From Anolis sagrei (taxonomy: Eukaryota > Chordata > Lepidosauria > Squamata > Anolidae), in assembly GCF_037176765.1 (NCBI RefSeq), contig NC_090022.1, forward strand, positions 179,110,117 to 179,174,116: a stretch of 64,000 nt of DNA, given 5' to 3'. Shown here in pieces: positions 10,229-23,900 of the stretch. The position numbers were made by a program, and so were the translations under genes. Within the stretch, counting starts at the first letter, position 1, and each line of letters opens with the position of its first letter. The notes beneath the pieces were generated by a model. The model did not search any database. It saw only the letters and a program-made list of their open reading frames with translations, and was not told where the DNA came from.

Positions 10229-13200
10229 TCAGTCCTCTTCGGAACCACCAACGTAGAGGCACACAGCATCATAGTCCAACGTCAGGAGCTTTTCCTCATC
10301 CTGCTGTAGCTGCACCAATGCACGGTTTTGCTCCTTGTCTCGACGCAGAATGCGCCCCACCTATAGTTGGGAGAAAAATAAGTACCGTATATACTCGAGT
10401 ATAAGCCGACCCGAATATAAGCCGAGGCACCTAATTTTACCACAAATAACTAGGAAAACATATTGACTCGAGTATAAGCCAAAGGTGGGAAATGCAGCAG
10501 CTACTGGTAAATTCCAAAATAAAAATAGATATCAATACTATGACATTAATTGAGGCATCAGTAGGTTAAATGTTTTTGAATATTTACATAAAACTGTAAT
10601 TTAAGATAAGACTGTTCAACTCTGATTAAATCATGATATCAACCCTTTTCAGTGTAAATATGTTTGCACATCCTTTCAGTAATAAAAGAGTAAAATAATA
10701 AATGTAATAATAGAGTAAAGTAATAGAAATGTCATGATAACAGTAATAATAGAGTAAAATAATAAATGTAATAATAACAATAATAAAGTAAAATAATAAA
10801 TGTAATAATAAAAGAGTAAAATAATAATAATAATAATAATAGAATTAAATAATAAATAATCTTGACTCAAGTATAAGCCGAATGGGACTTTTTCAGCCTT
10901 AAAAAAGGCTGAAAAAACTAGGCTTATACTCAAGTATATACAGTATATCTCATTACTTGAAGTTATACTGGAACTGGGGGAGATGGAAGGCAGGCGAGGG
11001 GGGTGCAATGTGTATTCTAAGGTGGAAAACCTTTCTATTGCTGAACTCGCAGTGCTATCAACCCTAACCTGCATGATTAATAGCCAGCAATGAAGGGAGG
11101 TGTGGTCCAGCAAAATCTGAAGAATTATATTTCACATATCATTAAAATCATGTGCTGGTTCAACAAAGAACAGTGAAGCAGAGTTGAAACTCTATTACAA
11201 TGGATTATATAGGAGCCTGTCTGCAAATATTCCAATGACAACAAATCAATGTCAAACTCCTATCTTTTTTAATGGGGTCATCTGCTCTCCATAACTATGT
11301 ATCAAAAGTAGGAAATCTTTGACAGTCCAGATATTTCAGCCTACAACTCCACTCAGCTAGCATGATCCATAGTAAAGGACTCTAGGAGTGGGAGGCCAAA
11401 GGATTTGGGAAGCCAAACTGCAGCCCTTCTCCCATATATTAAAAAGTCATTCTTGATAAATTGATATATTTTATATTGAGGCATATTCTAAGCCAGTGGT
11501 TCTCAACCTGTGGGTCCCCAGGTGTTTTGGCCTACGACTTCCAGAAATCCCAGCCAGTTTACCAGCTGATAGGATTTCTGGGAATTGAAGACCAAAACAT
11601 CTGGGGACCCACAGGTTGAGAACCACTGTTCTAAGCAATTCCCCTCAAGGACCTTTTGTGGGTATATATATTTCAATCACTCGCCTTGAGTAATAGAATA
11701 GGTGGATGTGGAGAGTCCAATATCTAATGTGCTTGGATAGCTCTATAGTAAGAGGACAGCTTTGTAATATGCACATGCAGAGATACACATGTAGATTTCA
11801 TGTTGCTGTTGCCAGAATAGTAAAGAGGAGCTCCTATCCGATGCAGAGCTCCTTGTCCCTCTTTTTATGATAGTGCTTTCCTGCTCAGAGAACTCTTCTC
11901 TTTCTGCTTCTTCTTTGCCAAACCAGCTCAGTTCATTCACTTATGTTTGGACTGAAAACAGTGTTTAGAGACCTAAAGTGGTGTATTTATAGTCGATGAC
12001 AAGCACTGGAATCTCAACTATCTTCCTAGTGATGCAGTTAAGTGGACTGGGTGTGCCATTCTTGGTCTAGTTTGCCTGTTTAGCTAGAAAAATGTTCTGC
12101 CATCAGAGAGTTGCAGATAACCTCATTTGCCCTTCTTATTTAAATAGCCAGACACCAACCCACAAATGCGTGACTCACCCGACCAGCATGCTCCCCCAAC
12201 ACCACCATGACCTGGTCAGAATCACTCCGTGGGATTACAGTCTCCAGCATGGACTCCTGGATTCCTGTGGAGTAAGTACTACAATGAGAATCGGTGCTGT
12301 ATGTCATATAAACATCATAGAACACTGTCTTATGTATCATTGCTTCAAGTAGTCCTGTAATGTCAACTCTGTCAATTGCTCTCTGGGAATTGATTCTTAG
12401 ACCTAACATGATACCTCTCATATTCTCGGGTGATCCCCTGTCCAAACTTAACCAAGTTTCCCAAATCAGATGGGGTTGGTTGTGTTCAATGTAGCTACCT
12501 CTGAAGTTATGGAAAGTAAAGAAGTAATTTTACTATATACCAATATATATATTAGTGCTTCTTTTTGTTTGGAGGAAATTTTAGACAATGTACAATTGCC
12601 AGTGGCCATTGATGAATACAACTAATCAAAATGTGTTTTTTAATTGAAGAATCAAATGAGGTCTTGGGTCACTTATTTTTCTTCAATGAGTGATTGATAT
12701 CTTATGGACCTTTCCCCATACTGCTATTTATAGAGAGCACTGTGTCGTGTTAATCTGAATAATTGATTACATTGGCCAGCACACATTTTGGTGCCGAGGT
12801 CAGGCAGCAGCAGACTCACCATCCAATATCCGACCCTCTTCTGTTCGGCAAACACATGTGTCTGGTTTGAGGACATCTTCAATCACCATCTGAGGACAAG
12901 CACAAGCTTTCATGCTATTTTGCCTCAGGATAAGATGAATGTTTATACAGAGTCTTTGTCTGGGTATGCAAGAAGCTTTGATCCAAAGAAGGCTTGTCTC
13001 AATGTGCTGACCATCCCAGGACAGGGCACTTCCCTCTTTAACTGTGGTAGTCACTTATTTAAAAGCTATTTTCTCTTTCTCTACCCCTCAAAACACAAAA
13101 AATTGTGTCCCAAGGAAAAAAACTACTTTTTCAGAAAGTTATCTTGCCTCCTAAGAGAAATCTGATGCCATTTTTAGGGCGTCGTTTTCAAATCAGCAAC

Positions 13201-16200
13201 ACCCTGTGGTGAAAAATGGTAGAAGTACAGATCTCTTCCATGGACTTCAAAAATAATAGCACAGGAATAATGGAGCCAAATGGAGCACATGACCTTGGTG
13301 ATTGTTTCAAGTAAACATTCACTCCATCATATAAGAATCAGGACTAAGTAAACTGACCTAAGAGCTGTAGAAACTGTGTTTTGCATATTTTAACACTCTT
13401 CCTATCTAGCAGAAGCCAACATTTCCAGTAATAAGCAGAAGCACTCAAATATTGCTGTTTTTGTAATTTCAAGGAATTTCCAACTTATGGTGACCATAAT
13501 GTGACCCTATCACTGGGCGACTTTGGGCAAGTCACATTTTCTCAGATTCAGAGAGTGGCAATTGCAAACCCCCTCCGAGCAATCCTTGGTAAGGAAGCCC
13601 TATGATATGGCAACCCTAGGACAAACCTAAGTTGGAAATGACTTGAAGGCAGTCACAACACCAATATTTCCCTTTCGTACCTTAGTATTGTAGTATTTGC
13701 CTCCCTTGTAGAGTTTATCCACAAAGCGAACTCGCAGGTCCCTCCGCAGCCAGTGAGGAACTCTGGAGCTACTGCTGCTCCCCTTACTTTGCTTTCCAGC
13801 TCGATCATCTCTGTAGACAGAAGATACTTGAGATGTAAAGAATTAATGGCACAGGTAGGACTATACAGTTACTTCTATCCAGCACATCCAATGGTGAAGA
13901 ACATGGGGAGCTTCAGTCAGTCAGTAGCCTTTATTTTGGTCAACAAACCATCGGCTACAGCCATCAGAGATCAGAGCAGCTCCCTCCCTCCTGTCCTTCA
14001 GAAGGGTGGTAATAACTTAGCTGTGGGACCAAGTTTTCAGGACAGTGCAATAAAGCAGCGATAGGAAACCTTACCAGGCCAATTAGATTAGACGCAGATT
14101 ATCAAGATGGTTTTAAACAGTGTATTTTAATATTGAGTCAAATGTTTTTAATGTTTATGTATGAATATAATGAATTCATGTCCCGGCACTGAATGTTTGC
14201 CGTATATATGCTGTGCTCCATCCTGAGTCCCCTTCAAGGTGAGAAGGGCAGAATATAAATGTTTTAAATAAATGTTTGTTGACAAAACATTTCAGGTTTT
14301 CTCGTGTCAAGACAGGCTAAAATATAATTATCAATATAAGATGTGGGACAATATTCTTAGAATAACCAGTTTCCTGTTTCTGCTGGCCTCCAGATGCTGG
14401 GCTGAAAAGTTCGCACTTCATTTTGTTTTTAGTATATTTTTATATCATAATCACACTCATTTCTTCATTTGATTTACTATTTTCTCCTGTTTTTTGTTCA
14501 GGTTTTGTCCCTCCCATTAATTTGCTAAGTAGGCTTGGGTAGCCCTGCTCACTTAAGTGGCTAATAATAATAATAATTTGTTACCCACTTCTCCAAATGG
14601 CTCGATGCAGGTTACCACACAGTCAAAGAACAGTAACATAAAATACATACAATAAAACAAAAATATCAAAATACACTATAAAAATACATACACCAAAACA
14701 CACGGTACAGTAAAAACAGGATAATACTGACTTACTTTACAGGGTTACAAATAGCTCATGCATATGTTGTAATAATAATAAAAAACCTTTATACCCCGCC
14801 ACCATCTCCCCGCAGGGACTCAGAGCGGCTTACATGAGGCCAAGCCCAGCAATACAATACATCAATAAACAAAATACAGCAATAAAAGTAAAAATAAAAT
14901 ACAATACAAAACCAATTATAAATAACACAAACAGTATAAAATCACAACATTAACAACCACTGTGGGTAGGGCCAATTCTAATGGGATTAAAAATTAAAAT
15001 ACTGGATGAGGCAGTAATATAATATATCTGGAAAGGGACCTGAAAGATAAGGTAGGGATACATCTTCAACTGCTTGAAATCCCTATTGCTAGGGTGAGCA
15101 ACTTTCCAAGGGACCAAAGTGGAAGAGGCCCTGCCTATCAGAGACTACAAAGGGAATGTTTAATTTGCTGCCATCAGGTTTTTGTGGCAATTGCAACATC
15201 TCTGTGACTCTGATAAAAAGTAACTAGAAAGTCTTCTGATACTAGAAAGTCTACTGAGATCAACAGGGCAAAGCATGTTTCACCTGGAGCAATATGAAGG
15301 GAGGACATTGCCATTATTTTGATGGATGGATATGGTTCAAATGAAGAATCTAACTAGGATTCATCTTTCTTCATAGATATCCATTATCAATGTTGTAGCA
15401 TAAGAAACAAAAGTATGATTCCTGTCCTGAAGTTTTGCATTTCTCAATTATTATTAATAATTATTATAGAAAAAGATTTCTGAAGACTAGGTATAAAATT
15501 GGCAAGCTGTTGCAATTTCCACAGGCACTGAACCTACTGAACCATGCCAGAGTGTATTGCGAAGCCACACTGTCAACTCAACAGCTTAACCTAATATGAA
15601 AGCTTCCTCCAGTAAGTTCAGTATACAGCAGCTATGGAAAACACAGGCCAGCAAGCAGTTACACATGGTTCACAGCAGATTTGACTTTTAATCAAGCTAA
15701 ATACAAAGAGGTTGCTACTATAGTTGTCAACTTAGAACTGACAGTAATTCGGCTTACTCCCAACCACATTACCTGTCAGTGCCTGCTGGGTGTTTCCTCT
15801 TTTTGTCTCTGTTTTCTTTTTTGTCTTCCTCCACCCGGTTATCTGAGACAAGTTTAGTCCCATTACGCTGTTCTGCTTCCTTCTCTTTATGGGCCTTGCT
15901 GAGGCGGCCTGGAATGGGAAGAATCAAAAGCCTGAGGAAATTCTGGATTTACAAGAAGGCAATAGTTTCTGAGACAAATCCAAAAGATGACTAGTGGAAT
16001 GGTTTAAAAAAATTATGAGGAAGGCTACTGTCAGACTTATTGCTACTCAACAATTTCACAAATGTTGAACTAAAATAACAAAACAGCTGAGTGTTGACTG
16101 AATTTACTAGTGAAGAGAGAGCCATAACTCACTCAGATCTTTGGCCAGCTTATCGTATTCCTTCTGGGTCACGGGCCGAACCCCGTGCTGACTCACAGTC

Positions 16201-17872
16201 ACTGTTTTGCCACCAATGGCCAATTTCACCATGATACGGGCATTATCTCCATCTACACCTTCTATCTGCGAAGGACAAGGAGAAAGTGTTCAGTACTGGT
16301 CAGGAAGTGAAAAGGAAGTCAAGAAGCAGGAAGGGCAAGGTGCATCTTCTGCTGGAAGACAAAATAAATTGGTGCCAAAAAAATTTTCACCCATCCTTCT
16401 CCTATTAAAGGTCTCAAAGTAGCTTACAATATGAATTAAAACAATGCAGTCAGAAAATGGATAATATAAAGGTTACAAAACACCTAAACAACAAATCATA
16501 TAAGAACTGATTGTAAAATAGTTTTCAAAGATCACCAATATATATATATATTTATTATAATAATACAATTTAATAGACACCAATTAAAATACTATCTCTA
16601 TCAGATAGTATTTTAAATAAACAGAAAAGTTTTTGCATGCCAGCAGAATCAAAGAAGCCCAGTTTATCTTTGTATGGGATTAAATTCCATAGTCTGGGAG
16701 CCAAGTGAAAAGGTTTCCTCTCATGCCTTCATGAAACATGGCTGTGATGATGGAAGGGCTGGGCAAAAGTCCTCCCACAAGTGAATGTAGGCTATTGTCT
16801 TTCACAACAGCCCTGATTCAAGCCATATAGAGTTTTATAGGTCATTATAAATTTGCTTTACACCACTTTATCTATCATTAGAATCTTACTTCCCAAATAA
16901 TCAGGAAGCAGAGATTACAACATGGACAGGGAGTCTCTGGTTGCTTGTTGTCTTGGACTTTAACTTACAAGAACCCTGTCCAGCATGGCAAATCATAAAA
17001 GATTATATAGATCGATGCCCAATGCATACAGAGGGCAAAGCGTTCCCCATACCTGACCTATATGTTCTGTGACATATTTACTCCAGTATCACTATCACCA
17101 ACCCCATCATCAGGATATGTGTGGGCTGAGCCTGCCCAACTGGTACAGAGTCTGAAAGCTAGCTCAAGAGCACTGAGTTTCATTCCATATGAATGGCTGA
17201 CCTGCTCAAGAGAAGATGAAGGGTCTCACAATGCATATTAAGAGGACTCTAAAAAAGCATTTTGAAGAACCAGCTTCACTAGGTGTCAGATCTCAACCTG
17301 TCCAACAACCATGTGGTACTCTCCAGCCACTCATAAGGATCATACTGGATCATTCTCTTGTTCCTGATTCAGTCAAGAAGTATCATGTAGTGAAATAGGT
17401 CATGGGATGAAGGAGTATATTCCCAAACATCTGCTCATAACTTTACAGGGTGTGTTTTCCTTCCTCATCACTCCCCCACTCCCAATTTCAGTGTTCACAG
17501 AGGCCCGAAGTCAACACAGAGTCCTGAAATCAACGTGAAGAGAGGCCATTTAGGAAAGCAATGGCTCACCTTTCCATAGAGCTCTTTATGAGGCCCAGCC
17601 TCAATGAAGACCGCACCACCCGGAACTAATCCCAAAAGTTCATCCTTGCCCTTTGGAGGCTCCTCGCCAGGCTTCAGAGGGCGTCGGGGTCCTAACGGCT
17701 CCAACTCTTGAGCTGCTGAACGGTCTGCTCCAAGGCCCAGCCCCTTAGGCCTAAGCCGGTTCTCAAGAGGTTTCACATCCCTGAGCAGGATTGGAGGAAC
17801 GGGGAGAAAGAGGATTGACCTTGCTCAAGTGAAAGAGGAGACAGCATTTCTCCCCATCAAGAATGCAAACCT

Positions 17873-17927
<55 letters not shown>

Positions 17928-20900
17928 TATATCCTGCCCCATCTCCCCAAAGGGACTCGGGGCAGCTTACAACAAAAACGACAGTATACATAATACTCAA
18001 CCAACCAAGACAACAAAATTCATCAACCAACAAATCAGCAAATCATGATACATAAACAAAAATAAAACAGTAATCGAAATATTAATTATAACAACAAATA
18101 CACAATAAATATAAACTATATGATAGTTAAAACACGTTATGTGCAAGAGACAAAAACCTAACTGATGGAATGGAGAGAGCACTAGATTAGGGGCCGGTTG
18201 TGGGAGTGCTCGTTCCAGCATCCCTTACCACTGGCTGTGCTGCTAAAATTAATGAGTCCTGAAGACAAGCAACAATGGAAGAACCCTACCCAGTGGACAG
18301 GTATTAGCACAGCCACAAATCTTACTTGGTGGAGGTGAATAGGAATTTATTTATTTATTTTATTACTGCGCTTGTATACCGCTGTTTCTCAGCCTACACT
18401 GGCGACTCAACGCGGTTTACAACACTACAATAATCAACAATATTCAATATAAAAAGCATAAAAACACATACATAATATACAATATTGGGCCACCAATATC
18501 GAACCAATGCATCTCTTAACTAAAAACGCAGTCCAATTTCATCGTCTGTGATTACCAGTCCTTGATCATCAGATTCATTGCACCAAGTTAACCGAATGCT
18601 TGTTCGAACATCCATGTCTTCAGTCTTTTTCGAAACACCATCAGCGAGGGGGCTGATCTTACCTCTATGAGGAGGGCGTTCCAAAGCCGAGGGGCCACCA
18701 CAGAAAAGGCCCTGTCTCTCGTCCCCGCCAGCCGCACCTGTGAAGCAGGCGGGATAGAGAGCAGGGCCTCCCCAGAAGATCTTAGGGTCCTGGCGGGCTG
18801 ATAGGCCGAGATACGTTCAGATAGATAAGTTGGGCCAGAACCGTTTAGGGCTTTAAAGGCCAACGCCAGCACTTTGAATTGGGCCCGGTAGCAAATCGGC
18901 AGCCAATGGAGCTGGTACAGCAGAGGAGTTGTATGCTCCCTGCGCCCCACTCCTGTTAGTAACATGGCTGCCGCCTGTTGGACTAATTGGAGCTTCCGAG
19001 CCGTCTTCAAAGGCAACCCCACATAGAGAGCGTTGCAGTAGTTAAGACGGGATGTAACCAGAGCGTGGACTACCGTGGCCAAGTCAGACTTCCCAAGGTA
19101 CGGTCGCAGTTGGCGCACAAGTTTTAATTGTGCGAATGCTCCCCTGGTCACCGCCGAAACCTGGGGTTCCAGGCTCAGCGATGAGTCCAGGATCACACCC
19201 AAACTGCGAACCTGCGTCTTCAGGGGGAGTGCGACCCCGTCTAACACAGGCTGTAACCCTATACCCTGTTCGGCCTTGCGACTAACCAGGAGTACCTCTG
19301 TCTTGTCTGGATTCAATTTCAATTTGTTCGCACCCATCCAGACCGTCACAGCGGCCAAGCACCGGTTCAGGACCTCGACAGCCTCCTTAGTAGCGGGTGG
19401 AAAGGAGTGACAGAGTTGGACATCATCTGCGTACAGATGACATCGCACTCCGAAACTCCGGATGATCTCGCCCAGCGGCTTCATGTAGATGTTAAACAAC
19501 ATGGGAGACAGTATTGAACCCTGAGGAACCCCACAAGACAAAGGCTGTGGGGTAGAACAGGAGTCTCCCAGTAACACCTTCTGAGACCGACCCTCGAGGA
19601 ATGAGCGGAGCCACTGCAAAACAGTACCTCCAAGACCCATCCCCGCGAGGCGTCCCAGAAGGATACCGTGGTCGACGGTATCGAAGGCCGCTGAGAGGTC
19701 GAGCAGCACCAACAGGGACACACTCCCCCTGTCGAGCTCCCGATGCAGATCATCCACTAAGGCGACCAAGGCTGTCTCGGTACCATGCCCCGGCCTAAAG
19801 CCAGACTGTGCCGGATCCAGATAATCAGTGTCTACCAAGAATGCCTGGAGTTGTGAGGCCACCACACGTTCCATGACTTTACCCAAAAAGGGGAGATTGG
19901 AGACAGGCCGATAGTTGACGAATTGAGTGGGGTCCAGTGATGGTTTCTTCAACAGCGGTTTTATCACAGCTTGTTTTAAGCTGGCTGGAATTTTGCCCTC
20001 CCGAAGGGAGGCATTAACCACCACCTTCACCCACTCGGCCAATCCCCCTCTGGCCTCCTTCAGAAGCCAGGATGGGCAGGGGTCTAGGATGCATGTGGTA
20101 GCTCTCATTCCTCCAAGCACCTTGTCCACATCCTCGGATTGAACCAATTGAAATGAATCCAACAAAACCGGACAAGCAGATGCTCGTGTTACATCCTCAG
20201 AGACTGCCGTTAATATGGTATCCAGTCCAGAGCGGATCAAAGCGACTTTGTCTGCAAAGAACTGAGCAAACGCTTCACAGCGAGCTGCCGAGTCATCAGG
20301 GCACCCATCCTGAGTGGTGGGTTTTAACAAGCCTCTGACAACTCGGAACAGTTCAGCCGGACGGTTCTTTGCAGACGCAATAGTGGCCGCAAAGAAAGCC
20401 TTCTTTGCGGCTTTTATTGCCGCGGCATATGCCCTTAAAAAGGACACAAACCGTGTTCGATTTGGTTCGCTCGGATCCGAACGCCACACGCTCTCTAGTT
20501 CCCTCTTCTTTCGCTTCAACGCTGCCAGTTCCTCGGTAAACCAAGGGGCTGGTTTAGCTCGGCTACTTGAGAGGGGACGTTCTGGAGCGATCATGTCTAT
20601 TGCCCTAGTCATCTCCCCATTCCAGAGAGCGACCAGGGCATCAACAGGATCACCAACCGAGGTGGCGGGAAATTCCCCAAGAGCCGTCAGGAATCCATCC
20701 GGATCCATAAGCCTCCTGGGGCGGACCAGCTTAATGGGTCCTCCACCTCTGCGGAGGTTAGGAGGTGCAGTGAGTCTAAAGCTGACCAGGTGGTGGTCGG
20801 TCCATGGCAACGGAGAGATGGATAACTCCTCAACACCGCCACCTTCCTCCCATCCCTGACAGAAAACCAAGTCCAATGTATGTCCAGCACTGCGGGTGGG

Positions 20901-23900
20901 GCCAGATACCTGTTGGGACAGCCCCAAGGTTGCCATGGTAGACATGAAGTCCTGAGCCGCTCCCGATAAGGTAGTCTCGGCATGGACATTGAAGTCCCCC
21001 AGCACAAGCAGCCGTTGGGACTCCAATGCCAGGTCCGAGACCACCCCCGCTAGCTCAGGCAGGGAGACTGTAGTGCAGCGAGGTGGACGGTACACTAACA
21101 GAATCCCTAATCTGTCCCGGTCACCCACCCTCAGGTGGACGCATTCAAAATTTGTTGACTGCGAGATGGGGGCCCTGGTCAGAAGAATGGAATCTCTATA
21201 GACCACTGCAACTCCGCCTCCCCGCCCTCCGGATCTCGGTTGGTGCTGCACAGAGAAACCTGGCGGGCAAAGCTGGGTCAAATTTACACCTCCCGCTTCG
21301 TCCAACCAGGTCTCCGTGATGCACGCCAGATCTGCCCGTTCATCCAGGATTAAATCCTGGATGAAGGTTGTTTTGCCATTGACAGATCTGGCGTTCAACA
21401 GCACCACTTTCAATTCGGAGGGACCGCCATCCTGGTTACACCAACTTGTCATATCAGGAGACCGACTTGGAATTACTAATGTTGTTCCACGTTCCCTAGG
21501 CCGAATTAGAGGTCTCCTTTTCCCGTATCTCCCCCTCCCCACCATGACTTCTATGGGGGCTCCCCGGTTAACGGAAGCCTCTCCCTCCTCCATGACGCAT
21601 TCAGCAGCCATAGTATCAACCCATAATTCATTGTTGACTGTTTGATATGTTACAGCTTTAAATTGCCATAGTCTTGCCTTCCGTTCATTTCCCGCTCCTA
21701 TTATGTTATACTCGGGTCTTTCTGAACTACTCCGTTCCCTCTCTCTACCATAAACAATTAGCAGCAAGATTACCAAAAGCCAGGGAATGGGTAGTGACAT
21801 GGATGGTAGTTGTTAAACACTGTCAAAGGAGTTTCGCTAAGGCTCTTAAAGTGCAGATAAAAAATTGTGTCAGCATACACGATGGTATAAGTAATTAAAG
21901 TGCAGTAGCTTATCAATTGGCTCTAAAGTGCTAAATGAAGTGCGTCATGGAGGACTCAAATTCAGCGCTGGATGGTTGAGTTGGTTAAAGTGCTAGAGCT
22001 CAATAAGATTAATGGACCACAGAAGTAGTAATTTAAAGGGAATCCTACATAGACAAATCTGAAGTTAGTTTATGTTGCTACTCTTATTTTTAAAAAGCAG
22101 ATTGTATTGATTGAAAATGTTTTCAACGTCACTTTAAAATGCAATACACAAAATATACACAAAAAACAACAAGAAGCACATTCATAAGCTTTCAAAAACC
22201 ATGGCAACAAAAAGAACTAATTATGTGGGTGGGGTGAGAAGCAAAATATGCATACGCAGAGATTTTTTTCTAAGCACTGACTACAACCAATTCATTCTGT
22301 TGAATCTCTTCTGAGAAGTGACTTGCTGTTATAAAAATGTCACAAGTGGTCTAGTTACCCATATGCATCCCTTCTTTCCTCTGCCTCCCATTTTCAGAAA
22401 CTTCGCACCTAAACTTTTTATTTTATATTTGTTCACTGCTAGAATTTAGACTGTGATATGTTGAGGCAATAGCCTACCTTTTCTGCTTAAATGACTTGAA
22501 AAATTGTGGTATAAAATGTATTATTGTTATTTCTAATACTATATCCTGCAGTACTTAAGAGATACTTACTGCTTGAAAGTGCGACCAATGCCCTCGCCGG
22601 CCTTCCAGCCCATGCCCTTCAGCATGGCAATACCATAGGCTTCCACTGGTACCTCTTCATAATCTGCTGCAGTTGACTACCAAATAAAGTGAGAAAAGAA
22701 GAGGCATTAAGCCCTCTTTGCCAGAAGCTCCAAAGGTCGAACCTGGTGAATCCATCCCAACACCTACCGATTCTGGGCGGAGGCTGACATCCACTTTTTC
22801 TCCATCCTCAAAGCCATCAGGCACTTTGTTCTGCATGAGAAGGGGAATAGCAAATGTGGGATCTGGCTTGGTGCCACTCTCCCATTGCTCTTGTGACTTC
22901 TTGGATTCTAAATATGAAGATGAGTGAGAAAGTGTAAGCTAAAGTTGTCAGATTGGCAAGAAATATGAAATCATTCATATTCGCAGTACTGTTGAGGCCT
23001 CCACACCCAACCAAATTAGTCCACTTGACCTTTTGTAATATGGTTAATTGAAAAGAGAAACAGTAATTATATCCCTGTACTTGCTCTCAAAAAAGGAAAA
23101 TGGTGCAAAATTTAACTAAGAGGTACAGCTAGGCTGTACTCACCTTCTATAAGCTCTCGGATTGCTTGAGCCTCGTCACCATTGATGGCATCTGGCTCCG
23201 GAAGGGGTGCTGGCTTTTTCCACTGGTTCTTCTGGATGAGAGGAATGACAAGCTCTTTCGGCTGTGGGGCTGGCCGGACACTTCAGAGGAAAAAACATGC
23301 ACCCATTTAGAACCACAGACAGTGTAACTCTACCTGCCTAAAGAAACCAATTGCAAAGAAAACAAGAAGCACCCCAGTGACTATATTCATGTCCACATGC
23401 AATTATTTCATGCTAAATTGGAGAAGAATTGGCTTGTTTTTTTTTAAATCCCACTTTTCTCTCAGAGGATGTAGGATAGTTACATTGAACTAAAGAAACC
23501 TGAAACCAACCTGAAACCAAGCAAATGGAGGCAGCAGATTCATAGTATATGGCCAAACCGGAGACTCTCTCTGCAGATGTGGTTGGATCACAACTCTCAT
23601 TAGTCCTACCTAACATGATTGATACTGTGTACTAAATGCAGTCTCTGAGTAACAGACATCCAACTTACAAATGATTCACAGTTAAGAAAGGGGGTGAGAC
23701 AACAGGAAGTGAGGGAAATCTACCCCTTGGAAGGGAAATTCACTTCGGTAAGAGTTATCATGGGAGAAAGAGCTTTTTCTCCAATATCTGTTTCCATAAC
23801 AAGCCAATTTTTCCAAAATCTAGTTACCACAGGGTCAGAAAGTGAAGTGAAATCTTCTTAACAGGGGCATAGACAGCCAAACAACCACCACAGGGGTCTT

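Noticed and set aside
12788-13165. 125-codon plus-strand frame
   Set aside because: It is antisense to a GPKOW exon and intron, with no recognisable domain.
17873-17926. CRISPR-like regular repeat
   Set aside because: A plain ATC trinucleotide microsatellite without spacers, in a vertebrate context.
19075-21645. Long plus-strand open frames (up to 181 codons)
   Set aside because: They are antisense shadows of the open L2-type ORF on the minus strand.
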